From Azospirillum fermentarium (GTDB lineage Bacteria > Pseudomonadota > Alphaproteobacteria > Azospirillales > Azospirillaceae): a DNA stretch of 64,000 bases. The stretch is from assembly GCF_025961205.1 (NCBI RefSeq), contig NZ_JAOQNH010000001.1, positions 954,001 through 1,018,000 on the forward strand, written 5' to 3'. Of the stretch, positions 20,555-29,599 are shown in pieces (the stretch's first letter is position 1; each line of letters opens with the position of its first letter). The position numbers were made by a program, and so were the translations under genes. The notes below the pieces were generated by a model. That model was not told the origin of the DNA. It did no database searches and saw nothing but the letters and a program-made list of their open reading frames with translations.

Positions 20555-20989
20555 TCAGGCGTTACCCTCGTCGGCGCGTGTGCGGGCCAGCGGGATGCCG
20601 AACAGTTCCAGGCGGTGGCCCACCAGCTCGTATCCCAGGTCGCGGGCGATGGCGTGCTTGAGCTTTTCCAGCTCCTCGTTGGTGAACTCCACCACCTCGC
20701 CGGTCTGCAGGTTGATCAGATGATCGTGATGCTCGTCGCGCTTTTCCTCGTACCGGGCGCGGCCGTCGCCGAAATCGAGCCGGTCGATGACCTGCGCCTC
20801 TTCGAACAGGCGCATGGTGCGGTAGACGGTGGCGATGGAAATGCGCGGGTCGATGATGACCGAACGGCGGTGAACCTCCTCAACGTCGGGATGATCGGTG
20901 GCCTCCGACAGCACGCGTGAAATGACGCGGCGCTGGTCGGTCATCTTCAACCCTTTTTGGATACACAGGTCTTCGAGGCGGGAACTCAT
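20555..20989 (-). CDS. fur: Fur/Mur-family metal-dependent repressor
   Basis: A metalloregulator of 144 residues: a winged helix (TDQRRVISRVL, then ISIATVYRTMRLFEEA) and a dimer domain with the metal-binding run DEHHDHLI. The structural-zinc CxxC pair of E. coli Fur is absent; the only cysteine is Cys9. That is common in alphaproteobacterial Fur/Mur proteins, some of which answer to manganese more than iron. The sequence from INLQTGEVVEF to HRLELFGIP fits that group rather than Irr or Zur. It is read away from the transglutaminase-like gene across a 213-base gap containing AT-rich sequence (21080-21112). Confidence 0.87.
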   Translation of the reverse strand: MSSRLEDLCIQKGLKMTDQRRVISRVLSEATDHPDVEEVHRRSVIIDPRISIATVYRTMRLFEEAQVIDRLDFGDGRARYEEKRDEHHDHLINLQTGEVVEFTNEELEKLKHAIARDLGYELVGHRLELFGIPLARTRADEGNA

Positions 20990-21202
20990 GCAAACCTCTT
21001 CAAGGGCGATGCCGTTTTTGTGATGGCGGCAGGTGGGTCGCTCGTTGTTTCCTCCGGTGGCAGGCCGAAGGATACCGTGTTGATAGCAGAGAACGGAACT
21101 AAACTAATATAGGGCCGTTGCGCACAGGCGCACGCCCCAGCCCCCGATAATTCCGCCCGCCCCTGCCCCCACGGCCACGCCGCCACCGTCCCCGGAGCCG
21201 CC

Positions 21203-22126
21203 ATGACGATCCTCGAGGTCAGGCACACGACCATCTACCGCTATTCCCATCCCGTCCGCTTCGGTGAACACCGGCTGATGTTCCGCCCGCGCGACAGCCA
21301 CGACATGCGCCTGCGCGAAGCGCTGCTGACCATCAGCCCGCCGCCGGCATCCATCCGCTGGCTGCACGACGTGTTCGGCAACTCCATCGCCATCGCCTCG
21401 TTCGACGCCATGGCCGAGGAGCTGCGGTTCGAAAGCGTGATCCGGCTGGAGCCGTTTCCCATCGACGGCCCCGAATTCCCCATCGAGGAGTACGCCCGCG
21501 CCTACCCCTTCAGCTATTCGGCCGAAGAGATCCCCGACCTGGGCCGCACCACCGAACGCCATTACCCCGATCCCGAGCACAAGGTGGACGCCTGGGCGCG
21601 GGATTTCGTGGTCAACGCCGGCCAGCCCGCCGACACCCTGGCCGTGCTGGCCGCCATGACCGAGGGCATCCGCAACGGCTTCACCTATGCCGCCCGCGAG
21701 GCCGAGGGCACCCAGACCCCCGTCGAGACCCTGGAATCCCGCAGCGGCACCTGCCGCGACTTCGCCCTGCTGATGATGGAAGGGGTGCGAAGCCTGGGGC
21801 TGGCCGCGCGGTTCGTCACCGGCTACCTCTACGATCCCGCCCGCGACTCCGGCCCGGGCGGGGCGGAGGAGGGAGACGCACCGCCCACCGTCGGCGGGGG
21901 GGCTACCCATGCGTGGGTTCAGGTCTATCTTCCGGGGGCGGGGTGGGCCGAATTCGATCCGACCAATGGTATTATCGGCAGCCGCAACCTGATCCGCGTG
22001 GCCGTCACCCGTGACCCGTCACAGGCGGTGCCGCTGGCGGGTTCGTGGATCGCCGAGAGTGAGGAGGCCCGCTTTCTCGGCATGACGGTCGATGTTCAGG
22101 TTAACAGTGCACCGGTTTGTGAGTAA
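21203..22126 (+). CDS. transglutaminase-like cysteine protease family protein
   Basis: A 307-residue cytoplasmic protein with the bacterial transglutaminase-like N-terminal domain (EVRHTTIYRYSHPVRFGEHR) and the papain-like core. The catalytic triad is visible: Cys in SRSGTCRDFALLMM, His in GATHAWVQVYLPG and Asp in EFDPTNG. Family members occur beside circularly permuted ATP-grasp and alpha-E proteins, forming a proposed peptide-synthesis system. Those partners are absent here; the next gene is a kinase. Substrate unknown. Divergent from fur. Confidence 0.88.
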   Translation: MTILEVRHTTIYRYSHPVRFGEHRLMFRPRDSHDMRLREALLTISPPPASIRWLHDVFGNSIAIASFDAMAEELRFESVIRLEPFPIDGPEFPIEEYARAYPFSYSAEEIPDLGRTTERHYPDPEHKVDAWARDFVVNAGQPADTLAVLAAMTEGIRNGFTYAAREAEGTQTPVETLESRSGTCRDFALLMMEGVRSLGLAARFVTGYLYDPARDSGPGGAEEGDAPPTVGGGATHAWVQVYLPGAGWAEFDPTNGIIGSRNLIRVAVTRDPSQAVPLAGSWIAESEEARFLGMTVDVQVNSAPVCE

Positions 22127-22215
22127 GCTTGTCTTCTTTTCATGGTTGACGTTGCAACACATCAGGCCGGTGCCGTGCGGCTTGAGGGGCTGGTTTCCAG
22201 CAAGGGGCGGAACCC

Positions 22216-23484
22216 GTGACGCTGCAGGAGCCGTTGGAGTGCGCGATGGGCGGCGGTGACAGTGCCGCTCCCCAGGGGGGGGCGTCTCCCGTCGCGCGGC
22301 TGGCCCGGCCCGAACCGCCCGTCTCGCCCGAGATGTGGGGCATGGACGTCTTCGCCCGCTTCGAATCCGACCCCGCCCTGCCCGCCGTCGCGGTGACCGA
22401 GGGGGGGCGGATCGTCGGGCTGGTGGAGCGCGCCGCCCTGACCGCCACCTTCGCCAAGCCGCTGATGTCCGACCTGTACGGCCGCCGCCCGGTGCGTCTG
22501 GTGATGGACCCCGCCCCGCTGCTGGTGGAGGCCGCATCCACCCTGGCCGAGGTGGGGCTGCGCATCGCGTCGGAAAAGCCCGCGGCCATGGCCGGCGGCT
22601 TCATCGTCGTGCGCAACGGTGCCTATGTCGGCGTGGCCTCGGCCATCGACCTGATGACCGCCACGGTGGAGGAGACCGAGCTGCGCTCCCGCCAGTTGGA
22701 GGAGGCGCGGTTCCAGGCGGAAAAGGCCAACCGGGCCAAGACCGCCTTTCTCGCCAACATGAGCCACGAGATCCGCACGCCCCTGAACGCCATGATGGGG
22801 TTCGCCGACCTGCTGCACCAGGAGGTGCTGGGGCCGCTGGGCAACGATCTCTACCGCGACTATGCCGGTGACATCGTGGCCAGCGGGCGGCACCTGATGG
22901 ACCTGATCAACGACCTGCTGGACCTGTCCAAGGCCGATGCGGACCGGTTGGAGCTGTTCGAATCCACGGTGGACGTGCACCGCGCCGCCCTGGTCTGCAC
23001 CCGGCTGCTCAGCGAGCGGGCCATGCGCGCCAACGTCACCGTGCGCTGCGCCGTGCCTCCCGGCATTCCCGCCCTGCAGGCCGACGAACGCAAGCTGCGG
23101 CAGATGCTGCTGAACCTGCTGTCGAACGCCGTGAAGTTCACCCCCACCGGCGGCACCATCACGCTGGACGGGGCGGTGGACGCCGGCGGCGCGCTGGTGC
23201 TGTGGTGCCGCGACACCGGGATCGGCATGACCCCCGCCGACATGGAAAAGGCGCTGGAGCCGTGGGGGCAGGTGGACAGCGCGCTGGCCCGCACCCACAT
23301 CGGCACCGGCCTCGGCCTGCCCCTGACCAAGGCGCTGGTGGAGGCCCACGGCGGGGCGCTGGTGATGGACAGCGCGCCGGGCCAAGGCTCGGTCATCAGC
23401 CTGCGCTTCCCGCCCGAACGGGTGCTGGCCCCGGTGCAGGACGCCGATTCGGCCCCGGTGCGCTGGACGGGGGACGGGGCCTGA
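22216..23484 (+). CDS. soluble histidine kinase with CBS-like N-terminal region
   Basis: A 422-residue kinase without membrane segments. The N-terminal part (about 40-150) reads like a CBS-pair ligand module (FESDPALPAVAVTEGGRIVGLVER, then GGFIVVRNGAYVGVAS). A short coiled coil leads into HisKA with ANMSHEIRTPLNAMMGF and an HATPase with N-box LLSNAVKFTPTGG, DTGIGMT and GTGLGLPLTK. It has no receiver. It follows the transglutaminase-like gene by 89 bases on the same strand. The start is GTG 22216, with ATG 22246 possible. The CBS assignment is from pattern only; it suggests nucleotide sensing. Confidence 0.82.
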   Translation: MTLQEPLECAMGGGDSAAPQGGASPVARLARPEPPVSPEMWGMDVFARFESDPALPAVAVTEGGRIVGLVERAALTATFAKPLMSDLYGRRPVRLVMDPAPLLVEAASTLAEVGLRIASEKPAAMAGGFIVVRNGAYVGVASAIDLMTATVEETELRSRQLEEARFQAEKANRAKTAFLANMSHEIRTPLNAMMGFADLLHQEVLGPLGNDLYRDYAGDIVASGRHLMDLINDLLDLSKADADRLELFESTVDVHRAALVCTRLLSERAMRANVTVRCAVPPGIPALQADERKLRQMLLNLLSNAVKFTPTGGTITLDGAVDAGGALVLWCRDTGIGMTPADMEKALEPWGQVDSALARTHIGTGLGLPLTKALVEAHGGALVMDSAPGQGSVISLRFPPERVLAPVQDADSAPVRWTGDGA

Positions 23485-23506
23485 CATCCCGTTTCCCCCG
23501 GCGGTC

Positions 23507-25192
23507 TCAGAACGCCTTGCGCTTCGGCCCCTCCTGGGTGCGCTGTTCCAGCAATTCGACGAGCTGCATCAGGTCTTCGCTCTTCCAATAGCGGGAGCGG
23601 CCCAGTTCGGTGCGGGCGGTTTCCAGGAAATCCGCGGTCAGCATCTCTTCTTCCGGGTCCATGGCGGCACCGCTCTGGATGCGGTGGGTGATCAGCCGCA
23701 CCATGCTCTGGCTGGTCGGGCCGATCCAGGCCGTCACCCGCTGGCCGAAGATGCCGCACAGCCGGTTGATGCGCAGCACGTGCGCCATGCGGCCGTCGAG
23801 CGGATCCTCCGCCCCGATCTTCATGGCGCGGTTCAACTGGGCCTGCATTTCCTCCAGGAAATGCTCGCGCCATTGGCCCATCTCCAGGGTGGAGCGGGAA
23901 AAGCGCTGGGCCATGGCTTCGAACGACGCCATGAAGTTCAGAAGCCATACCGTCTCGTCGCCGTCGGTGGGAAAGGACCGCCGGGCGCCCGCGGCCACCG
24001 CCGCCCGTTCCAGCGCCACCTCGGCCACCTTGCCGGTCACCGCCTTGTCCAGCGCGCTCCAGGCCAGGGAAAAGGCGGGCTCGGTGTGGCGGTTTTCCAG
24101 CAGGGTGCCGGCCTGGGCCGCCTCCATGATGGTTTCCACCCGCTGGCGCAGGGCGTCGATCTGCGCCATCTCCCGCGGCTTGGGCCGGATGGGGGAGCCG
24201 GGCAGGCGCTCCTGCAGCGCCAGAACCCGCCCCAGCACCGCCGCCAGCGCCCGGCAGGCGCCGACGAAGTGGGCGGTGAGGGCCGCGGCCACCGGGGCGC
24301 CCTGGGGGGTGGGGATGCCCTGGTCGGTGACGTAGAGCGACGCCGCGCCGTAAAGCTGCCGGCGGTGCATGGCCAGCAGCGGCAACAGGTGGGCCACCCC
24401 CTGCGCGCCCTCGGCGCTCAGGGCGGCCACGTCCTCGGCCAGCGCATCGGCGGTTTCCTGCCAGCCGCCGGTGCCGCCGCGGGTGGGCAGATGGTCCAGC
24501 CGTTCCAGCACCAGCGCCAGCGGGTGGTCGCCCGCGGCCAGCACATCCCGCGCCAGGCGCAGGGTTTCGGGATCGAAGGCGGGCGGGCGTTCCACCGCCG
24601 CGTCGGTCAGGGCCTGGCGCCGCAGCCGGCTGCGCGACAGGGCGGCCAGGAAGGCCGACGCCGCTTTCGGGCTGGCGTGAACGCCGTCCAGATGGCGCAG
24701 GGACGCCTCGCGCATGCGGGCGCGCAGGCCGTCGGCCAGGGGGGAGCGCATCACCCGGTCCAGCGGCTCGTCGCGGGCGGCCTCGTCCAGGGATTCCTGC
24801 GCCTCCACCGCCAGCAGGGGGAAGGCGTCGCGGCTCAAGACCTCCCACAGGGCGCCGGCGTCGGCGCGCTGGATCATGCCCGGCACCGGCAGCCCGGCGT
24901 GATAGAGCACCGGGTCGTCGATCAGCACCGCGTCGAACAGGGTGGTGAACAGGCGCCGTGCCCGCTGGATCCGCTGGCGGTTGAGATGGTCCACCACGAA
25001 CCGCCGCACCAGCCGCAGCCGGGCCGGCGGCTGCCCGGCCATATCCTCGATCTCGCTGAGCAGGCTGTAGACCAGGGTGGGGGGGAGCCGGGCCACCAGA
25101 TCGTTGATCTTGGCCCGGATATCCGCATCGCCCGCGCCCGGCTCGTGTCCGGCGGGGGGGCTGTCGGGTGGGGGCGGGGACCGTTGCGGCAT
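23507..25192 (-). CDS. large alpha-helical protein of unknown function
   Basis: A 561-residue protein that I do not recognise. It starts with a proline-rich disordered stretch, then is predicted largely helical and rich in Ala, Leu and Arg, with no signal peptide, membrane span or cysteine motif. Notable conserved-looking runs are LPPTLVYSLLSEIEDMAG near the N-terminus and RINRLCGIFGQRVTAWIGPT near the C-terminus. It is convergent with the kinase gene (22 bases apart) and is the only gene of its transcript; gpt lies 123 bases upstream on the same strand. Intact length and normal codon use argue that it is real. Confidence 0.75.
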   Translation of the reverse strand: MPQRSPPPPDSPPAGHEPGAGDADIRAKINDLVARLPPTLVYSLLSEIEDMAGQPPARLRLVRRFVVDHLNRQRIQRARRLFTTLFDAVLIDDPVLYHAGLPVPGMIQRADAGALWEVLSRDAFPLLAVEAQESLDEAARDEPLDRVMRSPLADGLRARMREASLRHLDGVHASPKAASAFLAALSRSRLRRQALTDAAVERPPAFDPETLRLARDVLAAGDHPLALVLERLDHLPTRGGTGGWQETADALAEDVAALSAEGAQGVAHLLPLLAMHRRQLYGAASLYVTDQGIPTPQGAPVAAALTAHFVGACRALAAVLGRVLALQERLPGSPIRPKPREMAQIDALRQRVETIMEAAQAGTLLENRHTEPAFSLAWSALDKAVTGKVAEVALERAAVAAGARRSFPTDGDETVWLLNFMASFEAMAQRFSRSTLEMGQWREHFLEEMQAQLNRAMKIGAEDPLDGRMAHVLRINRLCGIFGQRVTAWIGPTSQSMVRLITHRIQSGAAMDPEEEMLTADFLETARTELGRSRYWKSEDLMQLVELLEQRTQEGPKRKAF

Positions 25193-25315
25193 GGAAACCC
25201 TGGTCGGTGAGCACCGGAAAAAGGCCGGCCCCCTTCCTTTGCGCCGGAAAGGGTTAAGGCCGCGGTAATGCCCCAGCCTATCACACCCGCCCCCGTGCCG
25301 GGTGGACGGTTCGTC

Positions 25316-25810
25316 TTACTTGTCCCCGCGGGTGCGGCTGACGATGGGCTGGGCGTATTGCAGCTCGATGTCCCAGGGGAACTGGATCCAGGTGTCCTGG
25401 CTGACCTCGGTGATGAAGGTGTCCACCAGCGGGCGGCCGGCGGGTTTGGCATAGACGGTGGCGAAATGGGCCTTGGGCAGCATCTTGCGCACGATGATGG
25501 CGGTCTTCCCGGTATCGACCAGATCGTCGATGATCAGCCAGCCTTCGCCGTCGCCGCCCTCGGTGCCCTTCAGCACCATGGATTCGCGCTGGTTCATGTG
25601 GTCGTAGGTGGACACGCAGATCGTGTCGATCAGCCGGATTTCCAGCTCGCGGGCGATGATGGCCGCCGGCACCAGCCCGCCGCGGGTCACGGCCACGATG
25701 CCCTTCCACGGTCCCTGATCGACCAGACGCCACGACAGGGCCTTGGCGTTGCGGTGCAGTTCGTCCCACGAAACGGGGAAGTGACGGGTGTACGACGCGG
25801 GATCGGCCAT
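25316..25810 (-). CDS. gpt: xanthine (guanine) phosphoribosyltransferase
   Basis: Salvages xanthine and guanine to XMP and GMP with PRPP. It has 164 residues, close to E. coli Gpt. The PRPP-binding loop is [14 protein letters not shown], and the base-side motif begins [39 protein letters not shown] and the C-terminal WIQFPWD also match. ATG 25810 is preceded by AGGAAAGGG; a longer reading to 25879 has no support. Confidence 0.93.
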   Translation of the reverse strand: MADPASYTRHFPVSWDELHRNAKALSWRLVDQGPWKGIVAVTRGGLVPAAIIARELEIRLIDTICVSTYDHMNQRESMVLKGTEGGDGEGWLIIDDLVDTGKTAIIVRKMLPKAHFATVYAKPAGRPLVDTFITEVSQDTWIQFPWDIELQYAQPIVSRTRGDK

Positions 25811-26030
25811 GGCCTGCCCTTTCCTAATAAGGCGTGTTGCTAAGAAGGGGATGTGAGGATGGGGCGCCTTATAGCCCACGCCAACGTATAGGGCAATGGG
25901 CGGGCATTCCTTTGTCGCATGCCTGTCATGCCCGTTTCCGGCCGGGAAGATGCGGCAAAGCCCTTGCGTATCTCCGGCGCTCTGGCTAAAAACCGCGCCA
26001 CCCCGGCGGCGACGCCGGTGGTTCGGAGAA

Positions 26031-26107
26031 GCGCCCGTAGCTCAGCTGGATAGAGCATCAGACTACGAATCTGAGGGCCGGAGGTTCGAATCCTTCCGGG
26101 CGCGCCA
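26031..26107 (+). tRNA. tRNA-Arg (anticodon ACG), copy 1
   Basis: A 77-base cloverleaf: acceptor GCGCCCG pairs with CGGGCGC, anticodon loop CTACGAA (ACG, expected to be read as ICG after deamination), T-loop GGTTCGAATCC, and an encoded CCA end. It is identical to the copy at 29600-29676 on the other strand. Confidence 0.97.
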
Positions 26108-26440
26108 TCCTCCCCGATAAAAAGCAGGAACATGGAAGCGGGCGGCCGGTTGGCCGCCTTTGTCGTTTCCGGGTTTCCTTCGGTATCCCCCCGCGCGCTA
26201 TCGGCTCCGGGACCGGCCTGCACGAGGACCGGCCCGCGCCCCTCCCGCCAGAACGGGGCGTCGTACCGAGGCTTGCCGATCTCGACGATCGGGCCGGACA
26301 CGGTGACCTTCTGGCCCAGTTCCTCGAGCGTCGTCTGCCCGCGCGGCGGGCTGGGGAGGTTCAGCGTCATTGGCCGGCACAACGGGCGCGGCCTGCCGTG
26401 GCGTGGGAGCTTCTCCATCCCGATGGCTGCCCGGTGGGAA
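26108..26440. other. 333-base gap after tRNA-Arg with a possible gene fragment
   Basis: No intact gene is supported. On the minus strand a frame from about 26370 down to 26200 reads like real protein (TTLEELGQKVTVSGPIVEIG, KPRYDAPFW). It then runs on through simple sequence into the complement of the tRNA, which suggests the 5' part of a decayed gene. I cannot name it. Confidence 0.3.
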
Positions 26441-26629
26441 TCATGAGGGAGATGCCGGCGTTCCCCCCAGGAGCATCACGGCATCCGTTCCAGCCCGATC
26501 CGCCAACGTCCGGTCGAAGGTGACCAACCGGGCTGCCTTGGCCTTCCCGGCTTCGAACAGGATCACCCCGTCGGCGAAATCACCCCCGGCCTCCAGCAAC
26601 CGAAGCCCAGCCTCCGCCGCGACCCTCAC
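26441..26629 (-). pseudogene. truncated VapC-type PIN-domain toxin
   Basis: A 62-residue frame that matches only the C-terminal half of a PIN-domain ribonuclease: LEAGGDFADGVILFEAGKAK, then LVTFDRTLADRAG. These carry the late acidic residues and the conserved TFD. The N-terminal strand with the first catalytic Asp (usually DTNVLVR) and the middle Glu are missing. GTG at 26629 overlaps the antitoxin stop (GTGA), as expected for a coupled toxin gene, so an internal deletion seems to have joined the start to the second half. No nuclease activity is expected. Confidence 0.62.
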
Positions 26630-26874
26630 CGCTCACCCGGTTTTTCGATGGCGGCCTGCATCTCTTCCAGGGATATCGGCTTTTGACCGGGGCGCCGCAG
26701 AACGCCGCGGAGGCCAGCCAAACCGGGCCGGGCGCCGGCGGGGCGCAATTCGGCCCGGCCATCGGGCAGCAACTCGACATCGACGCGCTCGCCCGGCTTG
26801 ATGCCAAGATGGTCGAGCACGGCCTGCCGCAGCGTGATCTGGCCCTTGGAGGTCACCGTCAGCTCCACTCTCAT
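26626..26874 (-). CDS. AbrB/SpoVT-type antitoxin
   Basis: An 82-residue swapped-hairpin DNA-binding protein (MRVELTVTSKGQITLRQAVLDHLGIKPGERVDVEL). This is the standard N-terminus of VapB-like antitoxins that bind their own promoter. The C-terminal part (KPISLEEMQAAIEK) normally wraps the PIN toxin. Its toxin gene downstream is truncated, so it survives alone. The neighbourhood (tRNA on one side, gene fragment on the other) is typical accessory DNA. Confidence 0.85.
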   Translation of the reverse strand: MRVELTVTSKGQITLRQAVLDHLGIKPGERVDVELLPDGRAELRPAGARPGLAGLRGVLRRPGQKPISLEEMQAAIEKPGER

Positions 26875-27077
26875 GGCGTTGCCTTGCAGTAAGGATTGAT
26901 CGGCCTTACTTCAAGGTGATGCCGTGTGGGATGGGGAGCCGCCAGCCCCCACCCTCGGGTCGATGACCCTCTCAGGCCCCTTCCATCCCCTCTTGGGTAT
27001 GATAAGGGTCGGCCTGTCCGGCATCGCCGCGGGGACGGCGTCCACCCCCACGCGATGCCGGAACACGGCAGGCAGCC

Positions 27078-28040
27078 TCAATAGACCTCCGGCACCCAGT
27101 TCTGCTTGGACTTCTTGGGCCGGGTATAGCCGTCGTCGTTCTGCCGCGGCGGCAGTTCCAGTTCCACCGGGGCGATGTCCTGATAGGGGATCTGCTGAAG
27201 CAGGTGGCGGATGCAGTTCAGCCGTGCCTTCTTCTTGTTGTCGGCATCGACGATGTACCAGGGCGTCAGCTTCTTGTCGGTGTGCTCCAGCATGGCATCC
27301 TTGGCCTTGGAGTACTCGACCCAGTGCTTGCGGGATTCCAGGTCCATCGGGCTGAGCTTCCAGCGCTTGATGGGGTTGCGCATCCGCTCGGTGAAGCGCT
27401 TTTCCTGTTCCTCGTCGCTGACCGAGAACCAGTATTTGATCAGGATGATGCCGGACCGGACCAGCATCTCTTCGAACAGCGGGCAGGCGCGCAGGAACTC
27501 GTGATATTCCTCGTCGGTGCAGAAGCCCATGACATGCTCGACCCCGGCGCGGTTGTACCAACTGCGGTCGAACAGCACGATTTCACCCTTGGCGGGAAGC
27601 TGGGAAACGTAGCGCTGGAAGTACCATTGCCCGCGTTCCTTCTCGGTCGGGGTGCCGAGCGCCACGATCCGGCACACGCGGGGGTTCAGGCTTTCGGTGA
27701 TGCGCTTGATCACCCCGCCCTTGCCGGCGGCGTCGCGGCCCTCGAACAGCACGCAGACCTTCAGCCCGTTGACCCGGACCCATTCCTGCAGCTTGATCAG
27801 TTCGAACTGCAGCCGGGCCAGCTCGTCGATGTATTTGACCTTCTTGCCGTCCTTGGGCCGCTTGGCGCCGTTGCCGACGGCGCTCCAATGATCCTCGATG
27901 GCGGCGGCCTCCCGGGCGTCGCGCAGGATCTCGCCGCCGGTGACCGGCGCGCCGAGCCCGAGGTCTTTCAGTTTCGGCGCCTTCTTCTTTTTCTTCGGCT
28001 TGTCGTGTGCCTCGGCTCCGGCCGTCTTGACCTCGCTCAT
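27078..28040 (-). CDS. ppk2: polyphosphate kinase 2
   Basis: PPK2 enzymes move phosphate between polyphosphate and nucleoside diphosphates. The 320-residue product has a lysine-rich leader (KPKKKKKAPK), Walker A GRDAAGKGG, Walker B FDRSWYNRAG, and the lid-region helix VSDEEQEKRFTERMRNPIKRWK. One-domain length indicates class I, usually ADP- or GDP-forming ATP/GTP from polyphosphate. The start at 28040 has AAAGGA just upstream; the longer frame to 28106 is not conserved in character. It stands alone between the toxin-antitoxin remnant and the sugar dehydrogenase. Confidence 0.94.
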   Translation of the reverse strand: MSEVKTAGAEAHDKPKKKKKAPKLKDLGLGAPVTGGEILRDAREAAAIEDHWSAVGNGAKRPKDGKKVKYIDELARLQFELIKLQEWVRVNGLKVCVLFEGRDAAGKGGVIKRITESLNPRVCRIVALGTPTEKERGQWYFQRYVSQLPAKGEIVLFDRSWYNRAGVEHVMGFCTDEEYHEFLRACPLFEEMLVRSGIILIKYWFSVSDEEQEKRFTERMRNPIKRWKLSPMDLESRKHWVEYSKAKDAMLEHTDKKLTPWYIVDADNKKKARLNCIRHLLQQIPYQDIAPVELELPPRQNDDGYTRPKKSKQNWVPEVY

Positions 28041-28189
28041 CGCAGCATCCTTTGCGTGTCGTTTCCCCAACCGTCCGACGCTAGGGGAAGCCGGCGCCTC
28101 AGGCAACCGCCCGTGCGGGCGGTCTCCGCGACGAAGTGACCGGGGTGGCCGGCGAAGCCTTGCAAGGTCGGTTCAAGCGTTCGCCGGCA

Positions 28190-29458
28190 TCATCCCTCCT
28201 TGCCGGCCCAGGCCACGCGCCACACGGCGCCGAAGCTGTCGGCGATCAGCAGGCTGCCGTCGCCGGCCGCCGCCACGCCCGCCGGGCGGCCCCACACGCG
28301 GGGACGCTGGCGCGCCGGGGTGGACAGGTGGAAGCCGGCGGCGAACACCTCGTACCCGCCGGTGGGTTTGCCGTTCTCGAAGGGGACGAAGGCCACGTGG
28401 TATCCCGTGCCGCTGGACCGGTTCCACGACCCGTGCATGCCGACGAACGCCCCCTGGCGGTAGCGCTCGGGAAAGCGCAGGCCCTGGCCGAAGGTCAGGC
28501 CGATGGGGGCGGAGTGCGCCTCGAACAGCACGTCGGGGGGGATGGTGGCCTTGACCTTGGCGGGGGCCTTGTCGGCGAACCGCGGCTGCGGGTGGGGGCC
28601 GAGATAGGCGTAGGGCCAGCCGTAGAATCCCCCGTCGCGCACCCGCGTCAGGTAATCGGGCACCAGCCGGTCGCCCAGCCCGTCGCGTTCGTTGACCACG
28701 GTGTAGAGGTCGCCGGTGCCGGGCCGGACGGCGATGCCCACCGGGTTGCGCAGGCCCGCGGCGAACACCCGCCCGCCGCTGCCGTCGCTGTTGAACCGCA
28801 GGACCGTGGCCCGCGGCTCCGGCTCCACGCCGATGTTGCCGCGCGACCCCACGCCCACATACAGGAAACGCCCGTCGGGGGAGATGGCGAGCGAACGGGT
28901 GGAGTGTCCCTCCGCCGGTCCCAGCGCACCCGGTGGGGTCACCCGCTGCCGTTCGCCCGTGGTCCGGTCCGCGCCCGGCGTCCAGGGCAGCCGCCAGATC
29001 CCCTCCACATCCCCCACCCACACGGCATCGCCGTGAAAGGCCAGACCGAAGGGCCGGTTGAAATCCACCGCCCACACCGACCGGTCGTCGGCCTGCCCGT
29101 CGCCGTCGCGGTCCACCAGCCGGGTCAGCGTGCCCGGACGCTGCTGCGCCACCAGAACGCTGCCGTCGGGCAGGGGCAGCAGGTTGCGCGCGTTGTCCAC
29201 CGCGTCGGCGAACAGGGTGGCGGTGAAGCCCGGCGGCACCGCCAGCGGCATGCCGGCGGGCCGGTCCACCCGCTGCGGCGGGTTGGACGCGGCGGGTTCG
29301 TCATAGGGTTTGGGCAGATCCTGGAACCGCACATGCAGCTTCGTGCCCACGGGATGCCCGGCGGTCTGCGCCCACGCCGGTGGGGCAAGCACCGCCGCCA
29401 GAGCCAGCGCTGCGGGGATGATCCAGGGCGAGGATCGGTGCAAGACGGGTGATTTCAC
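28190..29458 (-). CDS. secreted PQQ-type glucose/sorbosone dehydrogenase family protein
   Basis: A six-bladed beta-propeller of the soluble aldose dehydrogenase family, exported to the periplasm, where members oxidise sugars with PQQ. The GTG start at 29458 gives a classic signal peptide (hydrophobic AALALAAVLAPP, cleavage after AWA), 422 residues in all. Propeller signatures are ARNLLPLPDGSVLVAQ, NRPFGLAFHGDAVWVGD, GLRNPVGIAVRPGTGDLY and HGSWNRSSGTGY. Catalytic-base and PQQ residues cannot be assigned without alignment. No PQQ-synthesis gene is in the window. Confidence 0.87.
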   Translation of the reverse strand: MKSPVLHRSSPWIIPAALALAAVLAPPAWAQTAGHPVGTKLHVRFQDLPKPYDEPAASNPPQRVDRPAGMPLAVPPGFTATLFADAVDNARNLLPLPDGSVLVAQQRPGTLTRLVDRDGDGQADDRSVWAVDFNRPFGLAFHGDAVWVGDVEGIWRLPWTPGADRTTGERQRVTPPGALGPAEGHSTRSLAISPDGRFLYVGVGSRGNIGVEPEPRATVLRFNSDGSGGRVFAAGLRNPVGIAVRPGTGDLYTVVNERDGLGDRLVPDYLTRVRDGGFYGWPYAYLGPHPQPRFADKAPAKVKATIPPDVLFEAHSAPIGLTFGQGLRFPERYRQGAFVGMHGSWNRSSGTGYHVAFVPFENGKPTGGYEVFAAGFHLSTPARQRPRVWGRPAGVAAAGDGSLLIADSFGAVWRVAWAGKEG

Positions 29459-29599
29459 AGGACAAGCCCCCAGTCTGTTGCCAACCGCGTCGTCGGCACA
29501 TGGGAAGCCGGGAAGGGGATGCCAAGGGGAAACCCGAAAGGGTGCGGGCATGAAAAAATCCGGCCAGGGCCGGATTGCAGCCCCCGGAAGGGGGGAGGA

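Noticed and set aside
25840-26418. Protein-like frame over the complement of tRNA-Arg, also seen at 29.5-29.7 kb
   Set aside because: The shared peptide is just the tRNA complement translated, a common false gene call; only the part above about 26200 was kept as a possible fragment.
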